DNA of 64,000 nt from Pseudomonas sp. DNDY-54 (GCF_019880365.1 NZ_CP082271.1:682001-746000), one strand, 5' to 3'. Counted from the first letter of the stretch, positions 52,020 to 60,623 are shown. The notes: generated by a model from the sequence alone, not told the origin. Numbers and translations: made by a program.

Positions 52020-52889
52020 TCATTTGAATGACGCCAGGTACTGAACCAGCTGATCGATCTGCTCGTCGGTCAGCGATTCGCCGTAACTGGTGGGCATGAA
52101 GGACACCCCCTCCGCCGAGTACATCTCCCCAGGATGCAAATAGGCGCTTGGCGAGACGATGGATTCGCGGATGAACGCCTCGACGCTGTCGGCTTCGCCC
52201 TGGTAATCCGGCGAGTCGAGAGTCTGTTGTGCCCGTGTGGCCAGGCCGGCCAGCGTCGGTCCGGCGAGATTCACGCCAGGCGCGACAGAGTGGCAGGCGT
52301 TGCATGCCGGTGCAGCGGTTCGGAACAGCGCTTCGCCCAGTGCGATGGGGTCCTCATCGCCGGCAACAGGCCGAGCGCCAGGCGGCATCTGTTCTTCAGT
52401 CTTGCCAGGGCCGGACGCATCCTGCTGGGCGATGGTCAGGCTGGTGCCGGGGATCGAGGAGCCGGTTACGAGGATTGGGCGCGGTGGCCACCCCTGGTTG
52501 TCGACATTGGCGACCCAGTCGAGAAACGCGATGAGGTCGTCGATCTCCGTGTCTTCGAGATTGGGATTAGGCATCAATCGGCGATGCTGTTCCTCGTTAT
52601 AAAACCGTTCTGGCTCCCTCAGGAAAGCCTTGAGATAGGGCGCGCCGCGTAGTTGGGTAATCTTGGTCAGATCGGGCGCGTAGTACGCCCCTTCACCGAA
52701 CAGCGTGTGGCAATTGATGCAGTTGTTGGCGTGCCATACGTCGTTACCTCGGGTGACCGCCGGGGTGATGCTGTCGGCATTGGTCAGCTCTGGAAACTGC
52801 CGGTGGCTGTCAATCGTCATTCCGAGGAATGCCAATGCGGCAACCAGAGTCGAGCCGATGGCGAACAGGCGGGTTTGTCGTTTGTTCAT
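52020..52889 (-). CDS. norC: NorC fused to a second cytochrome c domain
   Basis: A 289-residue membrane-anchored cytochrome c, about twice the length of ordinary NorC (about 146). Residues 1-28 form the N-terminal anchor. The first heme site is C57-x-x-C60-H61 (NNCINCHTLFGEGAYYAPDL, the NorC signature) with a likely Met ligand in RRLMPNPNL. A linker (about 140-180) leads to a second domain with C196-x-x-C199-H200 (CNACHSVAPGVNLAGPTL) and a likely Met in GVSFMPTSYG. The second domain looks like an attached electron-donor cytochrome. RBS GGGAG precedes ATG 52889. Confidence 0.92.
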   Translation of the reverse strand: MNKRQTRLFAIGSTLVAALAFLGMTIDSHRQFPELTNADSITPAVTRGNDVWHANNCINCHTLFGEGAYYAPDLTKITQLRGAPYLKAFLREPERFYNEEQHRRLMPNPNLEDTEIDDLIAFLDWVANVDNQGWPPRPILVTGSSIPGTSLTIAQQDASGPGKTEEQMPPGARPVAGDEDPIALGEALFRTAAPACNACHSVAPGVNLAGPTLAGLATRAQQTLDSPDYQGEADSVEAFIRESIVSPSAYLHPGEMYSAEGVSFMPTSYGESLTDEQIDQLVQYLASFK

Positions 52890-52901
52890 TGTAGGCTCCC
52901 G

Positions 52902-53012
52902 CTAAACGCCGATTCCGGCCCAGTGGACGATACCCATGACGCCGGCATAAATGGCTGCCGCGGCCATTAGCGCCAGCACCACAAAACTGAGGACTCTGAA
53001 GAACTTAACCAA
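52902..53012 (-). CDS. 36-residue single-helix membrane peptide in the nor cluster
   Basis: A short frame between the cupin gene and norC. Start is TTG 53012 with AAAGGAG seven bases upstream; the stop TAG is at 52902-52904, 12 bases before norC. The peptide has a Lys/Arg N terminus (VKFFRVLSF), one hydrophobic helix (VVLALMAAAAIYAGVMGIV) and a short HWAGIGV tail, so it would span the membrane once with the N terminus inside. Size and place suggest a small accessory subunit of the nitric oxide reductase, like the tiny subunits of other heme-copper oxidases; this is inference. Confidence 0.65.
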   Translation of the reverse strand: MVKFFRVLSFVVLALMAAAAIYAGVMGIVHWAGIGV

Positions 53013-53046
53013 AGCTGTGCTCCTTTCGTTCGCTGCGGGGCTGCGG

Positions 53047-53412
53047 TTAGTCAGGGCTGGTTTGGCTGGCTTCCGCCGTTTTCTCGCCAGTCCGGCGCTG
53101 GATATTCACCAGCACCACGGCGTCGGTCAGCGCGCGCAGCGCGTGCTCAACGTTTCCGGCCAGGTAGAGATGGTCGTTTACCTGCATGGGGTGCCAACCA
53201 TCGTGCGCCTGCACTTCGATACTGCCCTGCAGACATTGCAGGGTGATGGCACCCGCGACCGCGTGGGGTGGAACCTGCTTGCCAGCGGGCAGGCACAGGC
53301 GCATCACCTCAAGCTCTGGCGTGCTGACAATTGCTTGGGACTGCAGGGTAGTTGTTTGAGGGTGGGCGAGGAGGTTGACCACTTCACCCGATTGAGCATG
53401 GTGCAAGGCCAT
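53047..53412 (-). CDS. Cupin-domain protein
   Basis: A 121-residue single cupin: LEVMRLCLPAGKQVPPHAVA (motif 1, with only one His of the usual metal set) and GWHPMQVNDHLYLAGNVEHA (motif 2, PAG-like and His). The metal site looks incomplete. It is probably the first gene of the nor operon (35 bases before the small membrane gene), so it may be a redox or NO-related sensor or stability factor. ATG 53412; ribosome site is weak. Confidence 0.85.
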   Translation of the reverse strand: MALHHAQSGEVVNLLAHPQTTTLQSQAIVSTPELEVMRLCLPAGKQVPPHAVAGAITLQCLQGSIEVQAHDGWHPMQVNDHLYLAGNVEHALRALTDAVVLVNIQRRTGEKTAEASQTSPD

Positions 53413-53490
53413 TGAGTCATCACCAAACGAAACGTGTACCCGGAGTCTAGTTCAGGGATCGTGATACGTCGAATGGGATTCGGGGTTGAA

Positions 53491-53517
53491 ACCTGCAAGC
53501 CAGAGCGACCTGCAGGT
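53491..53517 (-). terminator. Possible terminator of the cytochrome c peroxidase gene
   Basis: Arms ACCTGCA and TGCAGGT around a 13-base loop, 13 bases past the peroxidase stop. The T-tract is short. Confidence 0.45.
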
Positions 53518-53529
53518 ATTGATGCCGCG

Positions 53530-54564
53530 TTACTCGGGTTTAGGCGTGTTCGCAGTGCTGGCCGGCAGCGTTGGATAAGCCACTTGTGGCTGGTCGCCGG
53601 TAAGGCTGTGCAGGAAGGCTGTGATCGCCTTGACCTCGTCACCTTTGAGCTGGCGGCCCAGCTGACTATCGCCCATGATGGCCACCGCCTGCTCTAGGTC
53701 CCAGACCTCGCCACTGTGGAAGTAAGGGGGTGTCAGAGCCACGTTGCGCAGCGGTGCGGCACGGAACACGTACTCGTCGTCGGCCGTTTGGGTCACTGCG
53801 AAACGGCCCTTGTCGCCCTCCGGCAGGATCTCCGCGCCTGGCTTTTTGATCACGCCAAACGGGAAGTAACCTTGGCCACCGACGTTGACACCGTTGTGAC
53901 AGGCAATGCACCCGGCGTCCATGAACAGCGCCAGGCCTTCTTTCTGTTGGGCATCGAGCGCCTTGTCGTCACCCTTCAGAAAGCGGTCGAACGGCGAGTT
54001 CGGCGTGGTCAGGCTGACTTCGAAGGCTTCCAGGGCATACGCCATGTTGTCGAAACTGACCGGCTCCTTGTCTCCAGGAAAGGCCTTCTTGAACTCGGAC
54101 ACGTACGCCGGAATGCTCTTGAGGGTCGCTTCGACCCGTTCGGGCGTACTGTTCATCTCGACACTGGCCTGGACAGGCCCCTTGGCTTGCTCCTGTAGAT
54201 CCTTGGCGCGGCCATCCCAGAACTGAGCGGCATTGAACACGGCGTTGAGGACGGTCGGCGAATTGCGTGGGCCTTTTTGCCAGCCGTGGCCGATGGAGGT
54301 GGGCACGTTGTCGCTGCCGCCGATGCTCAGGTTGTGGCAGCTGTTACAGCTGATCACATGGCTGCTGGACAGACGCGGATCGAACCACAGCTTGTGGCCC
54401 AGAATGACCTGATCCTTGTTGACCGCCTGACCACGGACTTCGGTGACCTGATCGGGCACCGGCTGAAATATGGCATTGGCACGATCGCGCAGCTCATCGG
54501 CATGGGCAATGTGCGTGATCAGCATTAGCCCACTGACCAGGGCGGGAAAATAACGAGGCATCAC
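53530..54564 (-). CDS. ccpA: Di-heme cytochrome c peroxidase
   Basis: A 344-residue periplasmic peroxidase that reduces H2O2 with electrons from cytochrome c. Signal peptide MMPRYFPALVSGLMLITHIAHA; first heme CNSCH (VISCNSCHNLSIGGSDN), second heme CIACH (GCIACHNGVNVGGQGYFPFG); the Trp and acidic residues between domains are conserved (FWDGRAKDLQEQAKGP). Length is normal. It stands alone, with an FNR/DNR box about 58-71 bases upstream, fitting induction in low oxygen together with the adjacent nor genes. Confidence 0.94.
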   Translation of the reverse strand: MMPRYFPALVSGLMLITHIAHADELRDRANAIFQPVPDQVTEVRGQAVNKDQVILGHKLWFDPRLSSSHVISCNSCHNLSIGGSDNVPTSIGHGWQKGPRNSPTVLNAVFNAAQFWDGRAKDLQEQAKGPVQASVEMNSTPERVEATLKSIPAYVSEFKKAFPGDKEPVSFDNMAYALEAFEVSLTTPNSPFDRFLKGDDKALDAQQKEGLALFMDAGCIACHNGVNVGGQGYFPFGVIKKPGAEILPEGDKGRFAVTQTADDEYVFRAAPLRNVALTPPYFHSGEVWDLEQAVAIMGDSQLGRQLKGDEVKAITAFLHSLTGDQPQVAYPTLPASTANTPKPE

Positions 54565-54621
54565 GGAATCCCTTTTCTCATGTTGGCGATTTCATGAGGC
54601 GCTATCTCCGTTCTGGTCGAG

Positions 54622-54635
54622 TTGATATGCGTCAA
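54622..54635. promoter_or_regulatory. FNR/DNR (Anr) box before the cytochrome c peroxidase
   Basis: TTGAT-ATGC-GTCAA, one mismatch from TTGAT-N4-ATCAA, upstream of the minus-strand start at 54564. The rest of the 335-bp interval 54565-54899 shows no gene. Confidence 0.75.
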
Positions 54636-54899
54636 GGCACCGGCCGTTCGTGGTGGGCCTGGTTGTCGCACGCTGTGGATGAGCCGGGCGAGGGCGGCCG
54701 TATCGTCTGACTCCGCGCGCTACAGCCCGTCGAGTGTGCCCGGTCCCGATAGGCGTTCTGCTCACCGCCACACGATGAAGGTAGGCGCTGATCGGCAATC
54801 CGCCGTACGAGGCCTTGCCGAGCCTTGCAGGCGCGCGGAGGCATCGCCAGAATGGCGGCATCAATCGTGGTCACCAGGCCACCCCAGCAAGGATTTCCA

Positions 54900-57350
54900 A
54901 TGCCCGAAACTGTCGCTGCCGGCTTGCGCTTGGCGCCCGAAGCGTTGACCCGTCCCTTCGAACCCAGTCAGTTCGACTTCAAAACCACGGATGAGCTGGA
55001 GCCCTTCCTTGGCGTGCTCGGCCAGGAACGAGCCGTTGAGGCACTGCAGTTCGGCGTGGCAATGCCGCGTCCCGGTTATAACGTCTACGTAATGGGTGAG
55101 CCGGGTACCGGGCGGTTTTCGTTCGTGCGGCGGTATCTGAAAGCCGAAGGCAAACGGCTGGATACGCCGTCCGACTGGCTTTACGTGAATAATTTCGACG
55201 AGCCGCGCGAGCCGCGTGTGGTGGAGTTGCCACAGGGCGGCGCCGCTGAATTCATCGCCGACATTGGTCAGTTGATTGACAACCTGATGGCAACCTTTCC
55301 GGCGGTGTTCGAGCACCCGAGCTTTCAGCAGAAGAAGAGCGCTATCGACCGCGCCTTCAATCAGCGTTACGACAAAGCCCTGGATGTGATCGAAAAGCTC
55401 GCCTTGGAAAAGGAGATTGCGCTCTACCGCGACAGTACGAACATCGCCTTTACGCCCATGAAGGATGGCAAGTCGATGGACGAGGCGGAATTCGCCCAGT
55501 TGCCGGAGGCGGACCGTGAGCGCTACCACGAAGACATCTCGGCGCTGGAAGTCCATCTGAACGAAGGGCTTGCCAGCCTGCCCCAGTGGAAGCGCGAATC
55601 AAGCAACCAGCTGCGCCAGCTTAATGACGAGACCATCAGCCAGGCGTTACAGCCCCTGTTGGCGCCGTTGTCGGAGAAATATGGTGAAAACGCCGGCATC
55701 GAGTCCTACTTGCAGGCCGTGCAGGTCAACCTGCTGAAGACAGTGGTCGAGCAGCTGGTCGACGAAAACCGTCCCGACGCGCAGACCCGCCAGCTGCTCG
55801 AAGAGCAGTACAGCCCGAGCCTGGTGGTCGGGCATCCGCTCGACGGCGGTGCGCCGGTGGTGTTCGAGCCGCATCCGACCTACGACAACTTGTTCGGCCG
55901 AATCGAGTACAGCACCGATCAGGGCGCGCTTTACACCAGCTATCGTCAGTTGCGGCCGGGCGCGCTGCACCGTGCCAATGGCGGCTTCCTGATGCTCGAA
56001 GCGGAAAAAATGCTCAGCGAGCCCTTCGTCTGGGAAGCGCTCAAACGCGCGTTGCAGTCGCGTAAGTTGAAGATGGAATCACCTTTGGCCGAGCTTGGGC
56101 GACTGGCGACGGTGACCTTGAATCCGGCGGTCATACCGTTGAACGTCAAGGTGGTGATCATCGGCTCGCGGCAGCTGTATTACACGCTGCAGGATCTCGA
56201 TCCCGACTTCCAGGAGATGTTCCGGGTGCTGGTGGATTTCGACGAGGAAATCCCGCTGGCCGAAGACAGCCTCGAACAGTTCGCCCAGTTGATGAAAACG
56301 CGGACTTCGGAAGAGGGCATGGCGCCTTTGACGGCGGCTGCGGTGGCACGACTGGCAACCTACAGCGCTCGCCTCGCCGAGCATCAAGGGCGGCTGTCGG
56401 CGCGTATCGGCGATTTGTTCCAGTTGGTCAGCGAGGCTGATTTCATCCGCCAGCTGGCCAAAGATGAGGTGACCGATGTCGGTCACATCGAGCGCGCTCT
56501 GAAAGCCAAGGCAACCCGCACGGGCCGCGTTTCGGCGCGCATTCTTGAAGACATTCTCGCGGGAGTGATCCTGATCGACAGCGAAGGCGCGGCGATCGGC
56601 AAGTGCAACGGTTTGACGGTGCTGGAAGTGGGTGATTCGGCATTCGGCATGCCGGCGCGCATTTCCGCGACTGTCTATCCGGGCGGGTCGGGCATCGTTG
56701 ACATCGAACGTGAGGTCAATCTCGGTCAGCCGATTCACTCCAAAGGCGTGATGATCCTGACCGGTTTCCTCGGCAGCCGCTACGCCCAGGAGTTCCCGCT
56801 GGAAATTTCGGCCAGCATCGCGCTGGAACAGTCTTATGGCTATGTCGATGGGGACAGCGCTTCCCTTGGCGAATGCTGCGCATTGATCTCCGCCATCTCG
56901 CGCACGCCGTTGAAACAGTGCTTCGCCATTACCGGTTCGATCAACCAGTTCGGTGAGGTCCAGGCGGTCGGCGGTGTGAATGAAAAGATCGAAGGGTTCT
57001 TCCGCCTCTGTGAAGCTCGCGGGCTGACCGGCGAGCAGGGCGCGATTATTCCGTTCGCTAACGTCACGACCCTGATGTTGGACGAGCGCGTGCTAGAGGC
57101 GGTGCGTCAGGAGCGGTTCCACATCTATGCGGTACGTCATGTAGACGAAGCGCTGTCGCTGCTGGTCGGCGAAACAGTTGGGGCGGCGGACGAGGACGGT
57201 CGTTTTCCGAAGGGCAGCGTTAATGCGCGGGTGGTGGAGCGTTTGCGCGACATTGCCGAGATTGAGCTCGAAGAGGATCACCGCAGCGATGCGGCCTCGC
57301 CTGAAGAAGTGTTGGCGGCGGCGCAGGCAAAAACAGCCGGTCAAAGCTAG
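54900..57350 (+). CDS. Lon-family ATP-dependent protease (AsrA/LonB-like)
   Basis: An 816-residue protease. An AAA module follows a long N-terminal region; the P-loop is degenerate, MGEPGTGRFSF, with Arg in place of the usual Lys, as in related family members. A helical insertion covers about 120-300. The Lon protease domain (about 560-760) has the catalytic Ser in GDSASLGECCALIS (LGECCA region) and the Lys in VGGVNEKIEGFF. It resembles P. aeruginosa PA0779 (AsrA), an aminoglycoside- and heat-induced protease. ATG 54900 starts MPETVAAGLRL; the open frame upstream to 54825 has no ribosome site. It is not the housekeeping Lon. Confidence 0.9.
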   Translation: MPETVAAGLRLAPEALTRPFEPSQFDFKTTDELEPFLGVLGQERAVEALQFGVAMPRPGYNVYVMGEPGTGRFSFVRRYLKAEGKRLDTPSDWLYVNNFDEPREPRVVELPQGGAAEFIADIGQLIDNLMATFPAVFEHPSFQQKKSAIDRAFNQRYDKALDVIEKLALEKEIALYRDSTNIAFTPMKDGKSMDEAEFAQLPEADRERYHEDISALEVHLNEGLASLPQWKRESSNQLRQLNDETISQALQPLLAPLSEKYGENAGIESYLQAVQVNLLKTVVEQLVDENRPDAQTRQLLEEQYSPSLVVGHPLDGGAPVVFEPHPTYDNLFGRIEYSTDQGALYTSYRQLRPGALHRANGGFLMLEAEKMLSEPFVWEALKRALQSRKLKMESPLAELGRLATVTLNPAVIPLNVKVVIIGSRQLYYTLQDLDPDFQEMFRVLVDFDEEIPLAEDSLEQFAQLMKTRTSEEGMAPLTAAAVARLATYSARLAEHQGRLSARIGDLFQLVSEADFIRQLAKDEVTDVGHIERALKAKATRTGRVSARILEDILAGVILIDSEGAAIGKCNGLTVLEVGDSAFGMPARISATVYPGGSGIVDIEREVNLGQPIHSKGVMILTGFLGSRYAQEFPLEISASIALEQSYGYVDGDSASLGECCALISAISRTPLKQCFAITGSINQFGEVQAVGGVNEKIEGFFRLCEARGLTGEQGAIIPFANVTTLMLDERVLEAVRQERFHIYAVRHVDEALSLLVGETVGAADEDGRFPKGSVNARVVERLRDIAEIELEEDHRSDAASPEEVLAAAQAKTAGQS

Positions 57351-57424
57351 GTCAGCGTTGACCAATAACTGGACGGAACGATACGGGCGGCGGCGGGTCT
57401 GCAATGGAGGAGAGCTTCCACTCT

Positions 57425-57459
57425 CTATCCACATGGTTATCCACAACTTCTGGGGATAA
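57425..57459. promoter_or_regulatory. Cluster of DnaA-box-like 9-mers
   Basis: TTATCCACA (57437-57445) is an exact DnaA box; CTATCCACA (57425-57433) and, inverted, TTATCCCCA (57451-57459) have one mismatch each. Another exact TTATCCACA is at 57927-57935. They flank the hypothetical gene 57522-57857. Confidence 0.5.
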
Positions 57460-57521
57460 ACAGGTTGGCCCGCTGATGCCGTCAGGGCGATCGGGCGCGA
57501 CCTAGCGCGAGGATCGCCGTC

Positions 57522-57857
57522 ATGTCTCATACACTCTGTCTGAACCGCCAGTGCCTGGGCCTGGTAACCCGTATCGAATGCATCATCCGGCCCTTGGCGG
57601 GCGGCAACGGCCTGTGGACGCTGCTCTGCGCAGCCGGTATCGATGCAGGCCAACCGACGGCGATTAAAGTGCAAGGCCCATTTCACGGCCCCCGCGAGGC
57701 TGAGTCGGTGCTCAAGGCGATTGCCGATAACCTCTACGGGCAGGGCTATAGCGAATCCGACAGTCCTTCGATCTGGCAGCTGCACATGCAGGCGGAGCTG
57801 CGCAAGGTCAATGCCAATCAGGCGCGCTATCTCGGCGGCTGGGAATCCAGGACCTAG
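57522..57857 (+). CDS. Conserved hypothetical protein (Pseudomonas)
   Basis: A 111-residue cytosolic protein, MSHTLCLNRQCLGLVTRIEC at the N terminus and IWQLHMQAELRKVNANQARY near the end. It looks like a globular alpha/beta protein with a C-terminal amphipathic helix. No signal peptide, membrane helix or known motif is seen; the two N-terminal Cys (C6, C11) and C20 are notable. It lies between the Lon-like protease and the UPF0114 gene, with DnaA-box-like sites on both sides. I do not recognise a function. Confidence 0.72.
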   Translation: MSHTLCLNRQCLGLVTRIECIIRPLAGGNGLWTLLCAAGIDAGQPTAIKVQGPFHGPREAESVLKAIADNLYGQGYSESDSPSIWQLHMQAELRKVNANQARYLGGWESRT

Positions 57858-58024
57858 CGCTAGCGCGACTCGCGCTTGAGTCGCGCTCGTGTCCTCGGGT
57901 GCTCGGCGGACGCTCGTGAGCTTTTCTTATCCACAGGAAAAACATGCTGTCACAGCCCCTTCTTGAACGCGGCTTTACGCTGCGTATACTCGCCTGCCGG
58001 TATTCCCGCCTTTAGTGAGAACAG

Positions 58025-58513
58025 ATGGAACGCTTGATCGAAAACACCATGTACGCCGCGCGCTGGCTGCTGGCGCCTATCTATTTCGGCCTGGCGTTCG
58101 CCCTGCTGGCGCTGGCCATCAAATTCTTTCAAGAGATCTGGCACATCCTTCCGGTCGTGCTTTCGTTGAGCGAGGGCGATCTGATCCTGAAGCTGCTGTC
58201 GCTGATTGACATGGCGCTGGTGGGCGGCCTGTTGGTCATGGTGATGCTCTCCGGTTATGAGAATTTCGTGTCGCAGCTGAATGTTGATGAAGGCAAGGAA
58301 AAGCTCGATTGGCTGGGCAAGATGGACTCCGGCTCGCTGAAGATGAAGGTTGCAGCTTCGATCGTGGCGATCTCGTCGATCCATTTGCTGCGCATGTTCA
58401 TGGATGCCCAGCAGCTCGAAAGCGAACAACTGATGTGGTACGTGATCATTCACCTGACCTTTGTTTTTTCCGCGTTCGCCATGGGATATCTGGACAAGCT
58501 CACCAAGCATTGA
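58025..58513 (+). CDS. UPF0114 (YqhA-type) membrane protein
   Basis: A 162-residue membrane protein with four helices. Family motifs: MERLIENTMYAARWLLAPIY at the start, DMALVGGLLVMVMLSGYENF in the middle, and KMKVAASIVAISSIHLLRMF. Members are conserved but uncharacterised, often placed near stress genes. It is followed by the hairpin CGGAGCG-CAGT-CGCTCCG at about 58535-58552. Confidence 0.93.
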   Translation: MERLIENTMYAARWLLAPIYFGLAFALLALAIKFFQEIWHILPVVLSLSEGDLILKLLSLIDMALVGGLLVMVMLSGYENFVSQLNVDEGKEKLDWLGKMDSGSLKMKVAASIVAISSIHLLRMFMDAQQLESEQLMWYVIIHLTFVFSAFAMGYLDKLTKH

Positions 58514-58645
58514 CGCTGCTCCAAGCGGCGGTGCGGAGCGCAGTCGCTCCGTGCGGCCGATCAGGTGCTTCGCCGCGTGTCGCATTCGGTGAATAAACCC
58601 GAGGCTGTGCTAGGCTGTCGGCCCTTTTTTCAGCGGAGCCCAGGC

Positions 58646-59263
58646 ATGTCTGACCTCAATCTATCGACCGACGAAACGCGTGTGAGCTATGGCATCGGCC
58701 GTCAGCTGGGCGATCAGCTGCGCGAGAACCCGCCGCCGGGCATCAGCCTGGATGCAGTGATTGCCGGTATTCGTGATGCATTCAGCGGTGCGGCCAGCCA
58801 GGTGGGCCCGGAAGACCTGAACGCCAGCTTTGCCGTGGTTCGCGAGCGTATGCAGGCCGAAGCACAGCGTAAGGCGGAAGCCGCTGCGGGCGAGGGTCAG
58901 GCTTTTCTCACCGAAAACGCGAAGCGCGAGGGCGTTATCACCCTGTCGTCAGGTCTGCAGTACGAAGTGCTGACGGCGGGCGAGGGCGCGAGGCCCAGTG
59001 CGGAAGATCAGGTGCGTACCCACTATCACGGCACGTTGATCGATGGGACCGTGTTCGACAGCTCCTACCAGCGCGGTCAGCCGGCCGAATTCCCCGTAGG
59101 TGGCGTCATTGCCGGCTGGACTGAAGCATTGCAACTGATGGGTGTCGGCAGCAAATGGCGCCTTTACGTGCCGAGTGAACTGGCCTACGGCGCCCAAGGT
59201 GTTGGCAGCATTCCCCCGCACAGCGTGCTGGTGTTCGATGTCGAGTTGCTGGCGGTACTGTAA
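58646..59263 (+). CDS. fklB: FKBP-type peptidyl-prolyl isomerase FklB
   Basis: A 205-residue isomerase. N-terminal dimerisation helices (VSYGIGRQLGDQLRENPPPG, residues 12-31) and a C-terminal FKBP domain (about 95-205) with VRTHYHGTLIDGTVFDSSY and IPPHSVLVFDVELLAVL. No signal peptide, so it is cytoplasmic. ATG 58646 is preceded by GCGGAG; the longer open frame to 58565 is not conserved. In Pseudomonas aeruginosa fklB lies in the same neighbourhood of ispB-rplU-rpmA-obg. Confidence 0.95.
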   Translation: MSDLNLSTDETRVSYGIGRQLGDQLRENPPPGISLDAVIAGIRDAFSGAASQVGPEDLNASFAVVRERMQAEAQRKAEAAAGEGQAFLTENAKREGVITLSSGLQYEVLTAGEGARPSAEDQVRTHYHGTLIDGTVFDSSYQRGQPAEFPVGGVIAGWTEALQLMGVGSKWRLYVPSELAYGAQGVGSIPPHSVLVFDVELLAVL

Positions 59264-59271
59264 GCACACCG

Positions 59272-59499
59272 CTACGGGCGCAACGCCCGGGCATACGAGA
59301 ACAGGAACAGGTTGCGTACCTGCTCCTTGAGCACGCAGGGTTCGCTGGTGCTCAGCTCCTGCAAGTCCAGATCGCCCTGGTCGCGAAGCTCGTCCAGGGC
59401 ATCTCCCTCCAATGAAACGCAGACCGCGCCGGTATTGCGGTCAAGTATCCGCAAATAAGGTTGCGGGCGATCCAGCCAGGCGTCGATCAGATAAGTCAT
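59272..59499 (-). CDS. Small conserved protein with a Fur box (PA4570-like)
   Basis: A 75-residue acidic protein, MTYLIDAWLDRPQPYLRILD, then GAVCVSLEGDALDELRDQGD. It has no known domain. It is in the position of PA4570 in P. aeruginosa (between the fklB region and ispB), a gene raised under iron starvation. The perfect A/T palindrome at 59527-59540 lies 28 bases upstream of its start and fits a Fur box. It is convergent with fklB. Confidence 0.78.
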   Translation of the reverse strand: MTYLIDAWLDRPQPYLRILDRNTGAVCVSLEGDALDELRDQGDLDLQELSTSEPCVLKEQVRNLFLFSYARALRP

Positions 59500-59523
59500 G
59501 CGAACCTCCAGTTGATTTCCTTA

Positions 59524-59543
59524 ATGATAATAATTATTATTTG
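59524..59543 (-). promoter_or_regulatory. Fur-box-like palindrome
   Basis: ATAATAATTATTAT (59527-59540) is a perfect palindrome; with flanks AATG and TTTG it fits most of the GATAATGATAATCATTATC consensus. Confidence 0.7.
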
Positions 59544-59654
59544 CAAAGATGCAAGCGCAAAGATTCTCGCAAGCGATCAACGGAGATCGAGCTGCGTTAG
59601 TGTCTGAGTAAGTACAGGAAAGAGGGCGCGTGGCGCGCCCGTCGGTGACGTGTG

Positions 59655-60623
59655 TTAGTGCGTGCGGGCTACAGCGAAACGGCTGAGTTCCACCAGCGCG
59701 TCACGGTAGGGATTTGCCGGGATGAGTTCGAGGCAGGCAATCGCGCGATCGGCATAGTCGCGAGCCATGCGCGCGGTGTAATCCAATGCGCCGGACGCCT
59801 CGACTGCCATGCGGATTTTCTCGAGATCCTCAATGCCACCTTTCTGGATCGCCTGGCGTACCAGTGAGGCTTGCTCGGCCGTGCCCTCACGCATGGTGTA
59901 GATCAATGGCAGCGTTGGCTTGCCTTCAGCCAGGTCGTCTCCCACATTCTTGCCCAAGGTTTCGGCATCGCCCTGGTAATCGAGCAGATCATCAACGAGC
60001 TGGAACGCGATGCCGAGGTAGTCACCGAAGTTACGCAGTGCTTCGCGTTGCTCGTCATTGGCGCCTGCCAAAGTAGCAGCGCTATGCGTCGACGCCTCGA
60101 ACAGCATGGCCGTCTTCCCACGAATGACTTCCATGTAAATTTCTTCTGTGGTGCTGGCATCGCGAACCTTGGACAGCTGCAGCACTTCACCCTCAGCGAT
60201 GACTCGGGTCGCCTGAGAAATGATGCGCATGACCGGCATAGAGCCAAGGTCGACCATCATTTCGAAAGAGCGTGCATATAGAAAGTCACCGACCAACACG
60301 CTAGGAGCATTGCCCCAGAGAGCATTAGCCGTGGAGCGGCCGCGTCGCATGCCGGACATGTCGACGACGTCATCGTGTAGCAGCGTCGACGTGTGAAGAA
60401 ATTCGATAATGGCAGCCAGCAGGCGCAGCTGTTCACCTTTCAGTCCCAGCGCATTCCCGCTGAGCAGAACCAGAAGGGGACGAAGGCGTTTGCCGCCGGC
60501 CGAGGTAATGTAATCCCCGATCTTTTCCACCAGCGGTACGCGAGACGTCAGCTGGTTGCGGATAATGCCGTCAACGGCGGCAAAATCTTCAGCCACTACT
60601 TGGTAAAAGGCCTGGGGTTGCAT
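59655..60623 (-). CDS. ispB: Octaprenyl/nonaprenyl diphosphate synthase
   Basis: A 322-residue trans-prenyltransferase making the ubiquinone side chain. The first Asp-rich motif is LLHDDVVDMSGMRRG and the second is FQLVDDLLDYQGD; GGKRLRPLLVLL precedes them. Length and motifs are standard. ATG 60623 begins MQPQAFYQVVAEDF; the in-frame start at 60674 adds residues that are not family-like. It is divergent from rplU, as in other gammaproteobacteria. Confidence 0.95.
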   Translation of the reverse strand: MQPQAFYQVVAEDFAAVDGIIRNQLTSRVPLVEKIGDYITSAGGKRLRPLLVLLSGNALGLKGEQLRLLAAIIEFLHTSTLLHDDVVDMSGMRRGRSTANALWGNAPSVLVGDFLYARSFEMMVDLGSMPVMRIISQATRVIAEGEVLQLSKVRDASTTEEIYMEVIRGKTAMLFEASTHSAATLAGANDEQREALRNFGDYLGIAFQLVDDLLDYQGDAETLGKNVGDDLAEGKPTLPLIYTMREGTAEQASLVRQAIQKGGIEDLEKIRMAVEASGALDYTARMARDYADRAIACLELIPANPYRDALVELSRFAVARTH

